In this document: one piece after another, positions 8,341 to 15,817 of the stretch | Layout of the letters: the number at the start of each line of letters is the position of its first letter | How positions within the stretch are numbered: position 1 is the first letter of the stretch | Source: Rhizobium sp. AQ_MP | GTDB taxonomy: Bacteria; Pseudomonadota; Alphaproteobacteria; Rhizobiales; Rhizobiaceae | NCBI RefSeq assembly: GCF_014237835.1 | Contig: NZ_JACJVI010000024.1 | Span: forward strand, 1-50,720 | Direction of reading: 5' to 3' | Length of the DNA stretch: 50,720 nucleotides | Position numbers and translations under genes: made by a program | Notes under the pieces: model-generated | The model's database searches: none | Seen by the model: the letters and a program-made list of their open reading frames with translations, nothing else | Told to the model about the DNA's origin: nothing

Positions 8341-9192
8341 TCAGACCAGACGCAGGTGCTGGCGCATGGCGAGACGCAACTCGTCGTCTCGTTGGCCAGG
8401 GTCTTTCAGAACACATGTCGAACAGTATTCGCCGCCATCAACCTGATAGAACCGGCAACATCCCCCACGCTGGCGGAAGGTATAGGAAAACTCTCGTTGA
8501 TGTTCGTCGAGCACCGTCAGGTCGAAGAATTGGAGTTGTCGATTGCTCAGTGGCGAACCGGGCACTTTGAGAATTCGCATCGCGGACGTCTTTGCGGCCT
8601 CGACCGTGCCGAACCGGCGACCACAATCGAGAAAGCGACCGGCGATCGCATCTGCGGCAAGCCGCCACAGCGCGGCGCGGGATAGGCGTGTACGTGCGTG
8701 AACTGTTTCGACCACTGGGGTGAAATGCCGCTCGATTTCCAACCGAAACCGTTCCTCGTCAGGGTGACTGTCCAACTGTCCCTGCCAAAATCCATCTTCC
8801 AGGAAACGGACATCGGCACGGCGCCTCAAATGAAGCTTCCCGTCGTGGTCCTCCTCCTTAGTATGAAAGAGAAGCGCGATACTGGCGGGAGAAAGGTCGG
8901 GAACGAGGCCGAAACCGACGTAGAGTGGAACGACCGCAGCAGCAATGATGTAGCCGTAATCGGTCATCAGCAGCGCTGCCGCTGTCTTCACGTCGGCGCC
9001 TTCGTTCAGCGATTGTTCGAATACCAGAAATTCCCCGATGGCCTTGTCGTCATTGAAGAATGCCTCGACTGTCGTCCAGCCTTCGCCGGGCAGACCCATG
9101 TCCGCCCTGACATCCTGCAGATAGGCTGCTTGCGCTTCGAGCGCGCGCTGGACAAGTCCTGCTTCCGCTCTTGATGCTTCGATTATCGCCAC
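8341..9192 (-). CDS. FhuF-type siderophore-iron reductase
   Basis: This 283-residue protein ends with a spacing pattern diagnostic of FhuF: CC, ten residues, C, two residues, C (RGGCCRFYQVDGGEYCSTC). That pattern coordinates a [2Fe-2S] cluster used to reduce ferric siderophores in the cytoplasm. The preceding segment (LYVGFGLVPDLS, TRLSRAALWRLAADAIAGRF) fits the FhuF/IucA-like helical region. The start is a GTG at 9192 with a GAGG site six bases upstream. It is first of the iron operon and should release iron after import by the ABC system downstream. FhuF proteins act mostly on hydroxamate chelates, which is a hint to the substrate but not proof. Confidence 0.85.
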   Translation of the reverse strand: MAIIEASRAEAGLVQRALEAQAAYLQDVRADMGLPGEGWTTVEAFFNDDKAIGEFLVFEQSLNEGADVKTAAALLMTDYGYIIAAAVVPLYVGFGLVPDLSPASIALLFHTKEEDHDGKLHLRRRADVRFLEDGFWQGQLDSHPDEERFRLEIERHFTPVVETVHARTRLSRAALWRLAADAIAGRFLDCGRRFGTVEAAKTSAMRILKVPGSPLSNRQLQFFDLTVLDEHQREFSYTFRQRGGCCRFYQVDGGEYCSTCVLKDPGQRDDELRLAMRQHLRLV

Positions 9193-9525
9193 TATCGCCT
9201 CAGACCTGAAGGCGAAAGTGATATTCGCTAGATATAACGCTAATCACGGAAGGTGTCCTCGTAACAAAGCCATGAAATTGTGGGAGCATGCCAAGGCTCT
9301 GAAACGAAGACGTCCTCTACGCCCCATTTGGGACCTTCGCCTAAAATTTTTTGTCAGGGCTGGCACGCCACTGACAATTTCCATCAGGTCTTCAAAATCG
9401 ATTTCAGGTGCAGCGCTTCGGCTACTTGGCTTCCGACGAACTATACGGCCAACCTTGCTTCGGTATTCATCTCCGCCCTGCGGGACGTGTGTTCAGAGGG
9501 CGGAGATGCGGTCAGCGGGCAGCGC
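9193..9525. other. Non-coding spacer upstream of the FhuF-like gene
   Basis: This 333-bp stretch has no gene I can support. Next to the GTG start, an imperfect inverted repeat at 9196-9214 (CGCCT...AGGCG) would put the GAGG ribosome site of the reductase into a hairpin in the mRNA. Promoter elements for the reductase/receptor operon are expected here but none is certain. The left part of the pseudogene at 9526 ends here. Confidence 0.4.
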
Positions 9526-9828
9526 TCAATAACCCAGCGCACATCCATCCACACGGCTGTCCGATCCGCCGATCAGAACACCCTCCTTCCAGTCGATCAT
9601 GATCATCTGCCCGCCGCCGTGGGGCTCCGGTGCAACGAGGACCTTGTGGCCTATTTCCTGAAGCCCTCTGATCGCGGGCCCTGGAATCCCGCGTTCGACG
9701 ATGGTTTGGCCCATGCTTTGGAAGATGCGCGGCTGGCTATCGCCTCCTGCGGATCAAGGCCGAAATCCGTGACGCCGGTGAGCACATGCGTATGCCCGAA
9801 GGGTTGATAGTCCCCGCCAAGCGATGTC
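9526..9828 (-). pseudogene. Gamma-glutamyltransferase C-terminal remnant, frameshifted
   Basis: Two overlapping reading frames together give the C-terminal signature of gamma-glutamyltranspeptidase family proteins. One frame carries GGDYQPFGHTHVLTGVTDFG and LDPQEAIASR. The next frame carries MGQTIVERGIPGPAIRGLQE, then GGGQMIMIDWKEGVLIGGSD and a terminal DGCALGY. They join in register if two bases in the GCGC at about 9727-9730 are removed, so a 2-bp insertion (or equivalent shift) broke the gene. The N-terminal large subunit and the catalytic threonine region are absent. The sequence upstream to about 10087 is open in one frame but I could not match it to the family. This is a decaying gene fragment, not a functional enzyme. 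Confidence 0.75.
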
Positions 9829-10087
9829 CGATCGCTTGTTGCGGATGCCCCAACCACTCTGTAACAGAAGGATGTTAGCTCCGCGATGTCCCGCATTACT
9901 TGGTGAATTCTCGTAGTATGGACGGGGACTTTTCCGGCTTTCGACAGTGTCTCGGCGTGCGTGAACGCGACCGGAAGCCGGCTGCGAAGCCGCAATTCGC
10001 GGTAAAGAGTGAGCAAAGATGAGAGGCGCCAGAAGGCGCAGTATCAGGCAAAATCTGAGGCGTTCCCGCCGTTGACTTGGCTTTGTC

Positions 10088-12502
10088 TCAGGCGCCTTTT
10101 GTCCTCAAGTCTGCGGGTATCTCGCCAATGGCTTGATCGAGTGTCTCAAGGCATCGCGCAACGTCTGCCAGGCTGAAGACCAGAGGCGGGCGGATCTTGA
10201 TGATGTTTCCGAACGGGCCTGTCGACGAGACGAGCACGCCAAGCGATTTCAGCCGTTCACGAACCCAACGTGCGGCAAGCTTGGCCGGAGCCTTCGTTTC
10301 GTGGTCGATCACCAGCTCAACGCCGATGAACAATCCTCGACCGTGGATGTGGCCGATGATGTGATGCCGGCTCATCAACGCTTCCAGACCCTGTCGCAGC
10401 GCTGCCCCGCTACGGGCGGCATTCGCCTGCAGGTTCTCTCCGATCAGGACATCGAGACAAGCGTTGCCGACCACGGCTGATACCGTGTTGCCACCGAAGG
10501 TGTTGAAGTACCCCGTCCGCTTCTGCAGCAGTTCTGCGATCTCGCGCCTGGTCACCAAGGCGGCGATCGGATGACCATTGCCCATCGGTTTGCCCATGGT
10601 CACGATGTCGGGTTCAACACCGAAGGCTTGAAAACCCCACATATGCGTTCCGGAGCGCGCAAACCCCATCTGGACTTCGTCGGCAATGGTTAGGGCGCCG
10701 GCGGATCGCGCTGCCGCATAGGCGCGCGAAAGGTAATCCGGGGGCGGCACCAGCGCACCGTTGGCGTCGAAGATCGAGTCGATCATCAAGCCGGCCATGC
10801 CGTGAGAGCGGCGGTCCAGCCGTTCGGCCGCCTGCTTTACGTGGTCGGCATATCTGGCGCCGGCATCCGGTGTACCTTCCCGGTAGATGCCTCTGTAGAG
10901 ATTGGGAGGGGATACCGTTTCGACCCAGTCGGGTTTGTGCTGTACATCATAGTCGATGAGCGACAGCGGCGACACGATCGTGGTGTTGCCGTGATAGCTG
11001 TTTTCGGTGACCACGACCCCCTCATTGCCTGTCGCGATCCGTGAGAGCTGGACGGCCAGGTCGTTCGCTTCCGATCCCGAGCAGACAAAGAACCAGGTGT
11101 CGAGGCTATCCGGCAGAGTGGCGCCCAGCCGTTCCCCCAGCCTGACGATCTCGGCGTGTAGATAGCGGGAGTTTGTGTTGAGCGTGCTCGCCTGACGTGC
11201 CAGGGCATCAACGACATAGGGATGGCAATGGCCCAGATTGGCTACATTGTTGTAGCAGTCGAGATATTCCTTGCCCGAAGCGTCAAAGAGCTTGCTACCC
11301 TTGCCGCGAACGATTTCGAGGGGTTCGTTGTAGAACGTATAGGTCTTGCCGAGCACCGCTTCGCGCCGCTTCAGCAAACCGGGCGTGGGCGAATTTGACA
11401 TGAGGGCCTGCGGGCTGACCCCGGGGACGACTGAGGGCACCATTGCCTGAAGGAATTCCTCGTTCGGCAGCGCGTGCAGCTTCAACAAGGCGTCCACATA
11501 CATTGACTGCAACTCATCGAGCTTCGAGCCAGACGCGCCGTCCTGAGCCGCTTGATGCGCGACGAGCCCAACCTGCAAGAGCAGACGCGCCACCACGAGT
11601 GGCTTGAGGATCTCAAGCTCGGCCGCCTCCAGCGGCATCTGGCGCTGGTAGCCGCGGACAAGGCAGGCGGCGGCATAGACCGGATCAACCGACCAATGGA
11701 TCAGCGAAGCGATCGTCACGCTCAGATCCTGGACGACCGGCCCGAAGATCATGTCGCCGAAATCGATGATACCATCAATCCTGAAAGAGGGTTCAAGGCT
11801 GACAAGGACGTTGGATTCGTGGAAGTCGTGGTAGACGACCTGCGCACGAAGCCGGGGCAGCCGGTCTGACAGTACAATTCTCAGTTCGTCCAGAACGGAC
11901 TGTAGCACCGGACCGACATCTTGCGGCATGGTCGCTTTCAGTGTGTCGGAGAACAACAATCCGTTCGAGAGGTCCCATGGCATGACGTGGGGCGCACCGT
12001 CTCCGCGAAATCCCTGCAGGGCGCGTGTCAGACGTCCGCCCATCTCGCCAAGCGACATGAGCTCTTCGGCACCCAAGACCGCTCCAGAGCTCTTTATGAC
12101 TTCGAGGAGTGTGCTGCCCGTGACGAATGTCAGGATGCGAAGCGCATAGCTGCGCCCGTCCGTATCGGTGATGTCGGAGATTGCCTTGCCCGACAAGGTG
12201 TGCTGCACGCGAGGCACGGGTATCTCAGGATCAATCCGCTGGATATGCTCCAGAGCATTGATCTGGAACATGAGGCTTTCCAACGGTTCTGTCTGGGCAG
12301 CGATCTTCACGACGAAGAGGCTTCCATCCAGCGTGGTCAGCCGAAAATTCTGTTCGCGCTCGCCGCCAAGGCGCTTCCACTCTCCGGTCAGCCCGTAGAC
12401 TTCTTCGACGCGTTGAGCGATCCGATCGACGGGCAGGTCTGGCGCCGAAATGCTGCCGAGCAGAATCTCGGTCTCCTCTGCGTTCGGAACACGGAGCATC
12501 AT
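10088..12502 (-). CDS. Fused APH-type kinase / class III PLP aminotransferase-like enzyme
   Basis: This 804-residue protein joins two enzymes. Residues about 25-330 are an aminoglycoside/choline-kinase fold: catalytic loop VVYHDFHESNVLV (D226, N231) and metal-binding IDFGD (D247). Residues about 365-795 are a class III PLP enzyme: GSEANDLAVQLSR, ADEVQMGFARSGTHMWGF and TMGKPMGNGHPIAALVT, with K638 as the likely Schiff-base lysine. In animals, separate proteins of these two families phosphorylate hydroxylysine and then remove phosphate and ammonia from it, and related PLP enzymes act on phosphoethanolamine. A two-step kinase plus phospho-lyase on an amino alcohol is therefore plausible but inferred. 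The start has AAGGGGA about ten bases upstream. The gene stands alone on its strand. Confidence 0.85.
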   Translation of the reverse strand: MMLRVPNAEETEILLGSISAPDLPVDRIAQRVEEVYGLTGEWKRLGGEREQNFRLTTLDGSLFVVKIAAQTEPLESLMFQINALEHIQRIDPEIPVPRVQHTLSGKAISDITDTDGRSYALRILTFVTGSTLLEVIKSSGAVLGAEELMSLGEMGGRLTRALQGFRGDGAPHVMPWDLSNGLLFSDTLKATMPQDVGPVLQSVLDELRIVLSDRLPRLRAQVVYHDFHESNVLVSLEPSFRIDGIIDFGDMIFGPVVQDLSVTIASLIHWSVDPVYAAACLVRGYQRQMPLEAAELEILKPLVVARLLLQVGLVAHQAAQDGASGSKLDELQSMYVDALLKLHALPNEEFLQAMVPSVVPGVSPQALMSNSPTPGLLKRREAVLGKTYTFYNEPLEIVRGKGSKLFDASGKEYLDCYNNVANLGHCHPYVVDALARQASTLNTNSRYLHAEIVRLGERLGATLPDSLDTWFFVCSGSEANDLAVQLSRIATGNEGVVVTENSYHGNTTIVSPLSLIDYDVQHKPDWVETVSPPNLYRGIYREGTPDAGARYADHVKQAAERLDRRSHGMAGLMIDSIFDANGALVPPPDYLSRAYAAARSAGALTIADEVQMGFARSGTHMWGFQAFGVEPDIVTMGKPMGNGHPIAALVTRREIAELLQKRTGYFNTFGGNTVSAVVGNACLDVLIGENLQANAARSGAALRQGLEALMSRHHIIGHIHGRGLFIGVELVIDHETKAPAKLAARWVRERLKSLGVLVSSTGPFGNIIKIRPPLVFSLADVARCLETLDQAIGEIPADLRTKGA

Positions 12503-12936
12503 TGGTCAAAGTCCCCTTCATGAAAGACCAGACGGTACCATATGCCTCAGCCAGGCACGGTCATGAGCGGCACATCATCGGTCGGCATTAATCAGTATTC
12601 TCACGGCGTGCGTATGGCGCACATTAAGATTGGCACGAGTTTACTTCGGAAAATGCCAAACTTTCCTGCGGCCGCGCGTGAGGTGAGGCGGGGACGCGCC
12701 TGCCGATGCATGGCATCGGCCTGCGGGCGCTCCGACCCGCAGTGATGACCTGCTGCTGTAGGACGTCGATCAGGTCCATTGAGGCCATGGTCTTGGCGAT
12801 GTGTCCATGGACTGCAGGCGTGAGGGTTCGTGGTTGGCGTCTTGACGGTCACGACCGTGTGGATGTTGTCCCCAGCAATTGGCATGGGTTCTTCTTTTGC
12901 CTTCCAAGGGGCTCTATGCCGCGCTAGGCTCAACCC
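12503..12936. other. Intergenic region with twin hairpins
   Basis: This 434-bp divergent spacer has no supportable gene. It contains an 8-bp stem with a 3-base loop (GCCGATGC at 12702-12709, GCATCGGC at 12713-12720). Directly after it comes a 7-bp stem (CTGCGGG at 12721-12727, CCCGCAG at 12736-12742). Neither has a U-tract. The arrangement looks like a small palindromic element rather than a simple terminator. Promoters for the fusion gene (leftward) and the Rid gene (rightward) must also lie here. Confidence 0.45.
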
Positions 12937-13326
12937 ATGAAAAAGGTCTTCAATCCTCCCTCCGTCCGCCGTCCCTTCGGGCATTACAACCACGGTCTGC
13001 TGGTCCCGCCCGGCGCCAGCCTGCTGGTGACGTCCGGTCAGCTCGGCATCCGGCCCGATGATAGCATCCCAGCCGATGTGACCGGCCAGGCCGAGCTGTG
13101 TTTCGAAGCGATCAAGGCCGTTCTCGATGAGGCCGGCATGACCTTCGCGGATGTAATCCGGATCTCCGGATTCGTCACGCGACGAGAGGACTTTCCGGCC
13201 TATATGGCTGTCCGCGATCGCTACACGTTCGATCCGAAGCCGGTCTCGACGTTGCTCGTCGTCGGCGGCTTTACGCGGCCGGAATTCCTCGTCGAGGTCG
13301 AGGTGACGGCGGCCAAGGTCGTCTGA
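12937..13326 (+). CDS. RidA/YjgF/UK114-family protein
   Basis: This 129-residue protein is the usual length for the Rid family, trimeric proteins that often hydrolyse reactive enamines and imines released by PLP enzymes. Family features are SLLVTSGQLGIRPDDSIPAD, QAELCFEAIKAVLDEAGMTF, DVIRISGFVTRREDFPAYMA and the C-terminal FLVEVEVTAAK. At the position of the catalytic arginine of RidA (P-x-R-S) it has P-V-S, so it may belong to a Rid subgroup that lacks imine deaminase activity. It is divergent from the kinase/PLP fusion, whose predicted elimination chemistry would make such intermediates. That link is inference. Confidence 0.85.
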   Translation: MKKVFNPPSVRRPFGHYNHGLLVPPGASLLVTSGQLGIRPDDSIPADVTGQAELCFEAIKAVLDEAGMTFADVIRISGFVTRREDFPAYMAVRDRYTFDPKPVSTLLVVGGFTRPEFLVEVEVTAAKVV

Positions 13327-13341
13327 CCGCCGGCCGTTCTC

Positions 13342-13923
13342 TTAGAAGTTTTCCATCTCGCGGCGCACCTTGGCCATGAAGGCTGCACGGGTTTCTTCCG
13401 TGCAATTGTTCATGTCGTAATGGGCGAGATACTTGACCGGTGCGCCGATCTTGATCTGAGCCCGCAGTACGCGGGTAACGATCTTCTTCGGCGGATTGCC
13501 GGCGAGGAAGGCGCGCATGGGGGTCGCGCCATAGGTCATGACGGCGGCGAGCTTCTTGATGTGGCGGAGCGTCGGGGTGAGCTTGCCATCCACCAGGTCG
13601 AAGGAAACGCCGGGCAGCCAGACGCGGTCGAAATAGCCTTTCAGCATGGCCGGGAAGCCGAAGTTCCAGACCGGCGTGACGATCACCAGTGCTTCAGCCT
13701 TCAGCAGGCGCTCGACATAGGGTTTCACCAGCGTCAGATTGTCCGGGATGTCGTGATAGACGCGGCGGTCATGGGCCGAAAGGACAGGGTCGAAACCCTC
13801 CTCGTAGAGATTGCAGCCATCGACCTCGTGGCCTGCCTTTTCCAGGGTCTCGCAGGTGAGCTTGTAAAGCGCCCGGCCGAAGCTTTCATCGAGAGGGTGG
13901 GAGTGAAGGACGAGTACGCGCAT
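13342..13923 (-). CDS. NAD(P)H-dependent oxidoreductase, flavodoxin-like fold (quinone reductase family)
   Basis: This 193-residue protein matches the NQO/KefF-type flavodoxin-fold family, which transfers two electrons from NAD(P)H to quinones or other acceptors using FMN or FAD. It begins MRVLVLHSHPLDESFGRAL with the phosphate-binding HSHP loop. It continues with ALVIVTPVWNFGFPAMLKGY and FDRVWLPGVSFDL, then MTYGATPMRAFLAGNP. The start is preceded by TTGGAG. It converges on the Rid gene with 15 bp between stops. The true substrate cannot be read from sequence. Confidence 0.85.
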   Translation of the reverse strand: MRVLVLHSHPLDESFGRALYKLTCETLEKAGHEVDGCNLYEEGFDPVLSAHDRRVYHDIPDNLTLVKPYVERLLKAEALVIVTPVWNFGFPAMLKGYFDRVWLPGVSFDLVDGKLTPTLRHIKKLAAVMTYGATPMRAFLAGNPPKKIVTRVLRAQIKIGAPVKYLAHYDMNNCTEETRAAFMAKVRREMENF

Positions 13924-14402
13924 ATCAAAAGCTCCAAGTCGTTACCCGCCGCTTTCGCAGTCGGGGTTCAATTCAAAACTTCCGCGCCGTTTGTCCCAAC
14001 ATCCCGATCCTTCGCCGCCTGATGTCGAGGGATGGGGGATGCCATGTCAGGTTTTGCATGAGCCGGAAGGCCGGCCGGGAGTACCTTCGGAATGGTGTTG
14101 GTGTGGCGGTAGGGTAGTTCCTTGTTGTTGTTTGTCGTTGCGCATGGGGTACCCCCCTCTGTCCTGCCGGACATCTCCCCCACACGGGGGGAGAGTGGAT
14201 GGGCGCGCCGGTTTCATTCCCTCAATCGTTGCGAATGACGAAGTCCTGCTCCAAGTTTGTCATGTCCAAATACCGTAGCCGCATCTTCAATGGTGGCGTT
14301 TGTGCAAGGCGTCGGCCGTATCCCGCTCTCCCCCCCGTGTGGGGGAGATGCCCGGCAGGGCAGAGGGGGGTATCAAGAGCACCAAGGCAAACCGTCGAGT
14401 CG
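13924..14402. other. Intergenic region dominated by a large dispersed inverted repeat
   Basis: These 479 bp have no gene. The reading frames across it are compositional. The right two thirds are filled by the inverted repeat described at 14149-14374. The left part (13924-14140) should contain the promoter of the quinone reductase gene, and no clear box is seen. Confidence 0.5.
14149..14374. repeat. Rhizobial palindromic intergenic repeat (RIME-like), inverted pair
   Basis: The left arm at about 14149-14195 and the right arm at about 14326-14374 are near-perfect reverse complements over roughly 46 bases, with about 130 bp between them. Each arm also contains its own short palindrome (CTCCCCCACACGGGGGGAG). 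The arms share CCCCCCTCTG followed by a CCTGCCGG core. This is the style of dispersed mosaic elements found between genes in Rhizobium and relatives. It sits after the FAD oxidase gene (3' side), where it could also end transcription. Confidence 0.7.
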
Positions 14403-15815
14403 CTATTCTCCAGCCTCCGCAAACACCTCCAGGCCCGGGAAAAGGTAGTTCTTGCCTGCGGAGAAATCGAAGTCCGGGTTTTCCCAAGCGATCATCTTGC
14501 CGGGGTTCAACAGACCCTTCGGATCGGTCTCCTTCTTGAAGGCGAGCTGGACCTGGTCGGTCTGCTTCATGCCGCCTTCTTCCAACGTGTAGCGATGCGG
14601 GTTGAAGATCGGGCAGCCATTCTCTTCGTGGATGCGGATGATTTCTTCCAGCCGTTCCTTGGTGGTGTAGCGCACCAGTGGCAGGCCGGCGCACTGGATC
14701 TGGCCGTCGAACTTGATGAATTCCAGATGGCCGATGACCTCGTCGGGGAAGAGTTCGGTCATGATCCGGACCTTCTCGACATGATCGGGGCCGGGATACT
14801 GGACCTGGAGATAGGTGATGTTGGTGTCGAGCTTGAGGGCCCGCAGCGTCGTGTGGTTCCATGTCAGCTCATAGGCATGCGGGATGCCCTTCATGCTTTC
14901 GACCGTATCGGAGCGGAAGCGGATGTCGCCATTCATGCGTTCGGCGAGCGCCAGGAAGGGTTCCATCGAATGCGGGGCCACCATCAGCACCACGACCGAC
15001 TGGCCTTCCTTCAGCCAGGGTTTGTGGCGGGTGAAGTAGTCGAACGGGATCGGGGCTGCGATCGGGGCGACTTCCTTCAAAAGGATGCCGTTCTTGTGGG
15101 AGAGTGCATCGGCGAATTTCACCGCGTCCATGAACTCTTCATAGCCGACGATGACGTCCACCCAGTCGTAAGCGGGTGCCAGCGGCATCTCGACTTCGGT
15201 GATGATGCCATTGGTGCCATAGGCGTGGGAGACCTTCTGCAGGTCCCAGGCGGAGAGTTCGAGCACGCGGGGCTCGGCTTCCATGGTCACGACACGGAGC
15301 CGCAGGATGTTGCCCAGATCGCGCAGGCCGCCCCAGGTGATCGATCCGACGCCACCTGAGCCGCCGGCAATGAAGCCTGCGACCGAGGCAGTCTGTGCGG
15401 TCGAGGGATGGAAGCGCAGTTCCTGGCCGGAATGGGCTTTTGTCTGCTTGTCGAGTTCGGAGATGATGATGCCCGGCTCGCAGATCACCCGACCGGGCAG
15501 GATCTCCTTCACCTTGTTCATGTTAATGAGGTTCAAGACGATGCCGCCCGAGAGCGGCATGGCCTGGCCGTAATTGCCGGTGCCGCCGCCACGCGGGGTG
15601 ACGGGCACGCCATGGGCATAGGCGACCTTCAGAACCCGGATTACCTCGTCTTCCGTCGTCGGGGAGACCACGAGGTCACCGACGACATTGTCGAGCTCTT
15701 CTTTCAGGATCGGCGAATACCAGTAGAAGTCGCGGCTCTTCTGTTTGACGAGCGCCGGATTGTCTTCGACGGCGATGCCTTCAAGCTCTTCCTTGATTTT
15801 GGCGTAGTCGGCCAT
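14403..15815 (-). CDS. FAD-binding oxidoreductase, GlcD/VAO family
   Basis: This 470-residue protein has the PCMH-type FAD domain followed by a GlcD C-terminal cap. FAD-binding features are YAHGVPVTPRGGGTGNYGQA, GRVICEPGIIISELD and TASVAGFIAGGSGGVGSITW. The C-terminal part ends with the family hallmark LLNPGKMIAW (usual form DP.G.LNPGK). Such enzymes oxidise 2-hydroxyacids, alcohols or amines. It is the last gene of a five-gene operon and begins 2 bp after the amidohydrolase, so it probably acts on a product of that step. The substrate is unknown. Confidence 0.88.
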   Translation of the reverse strand: MADYAKIKEELEGIAVEDNPALVKQKSRDFYWYSPILKEELDNVVGDLVVSPTTEDEVIRVLKVAYAHGVPVTPRGGGTGNYGQAMPLSGGIVLNLINMNKVKEILPGRVICEPGIIISELDKQTKAHSGQELRFHPSTAQTASVAGFIAGGSGGVGSITWGGLRDLGNILRLRVVTMEAEPRVLELSAWDLQKVSHAYGTNGIITEVEMPLAPAYDWVDVIVGYEEFMDAVKFADALSHKNGILLKEVAPIAAPIPFDYFTRHKPWLKEGQSVVVLMVAPHSMEPFLALAERMNGDIRFRSDTVESMKGIPHAYELTWNHTTLRALKLDTNITYLQVQYPGPDHVEKVRIMTELFPDEVIGHLEFIKFDGQIQCAGLPLVRYTTKERLEEIIRIHEENGCPIFNPHRYTLEEGGMKQTDQVQLAFKKETDPKGLLNPGKMIAWENPDFDFSAGKNYLFPGLEVFAEAGE

Positions 15816-15817
15816 GG

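Noticed and set aside
9280..9807. A 175-codon plus-strand frame over the pseudogene.
   Set aside because: The minus strand carries clear gamma-glutamyltransferase motifs and the plus-strand product matches nothing.
12601..12993. A 130-codon minus-strand frame between the fusion gene and the Rid gene.
   Set aside because: It overlaps the start of the Rid gene, crosses the two hairpins and has no recognisable domain.
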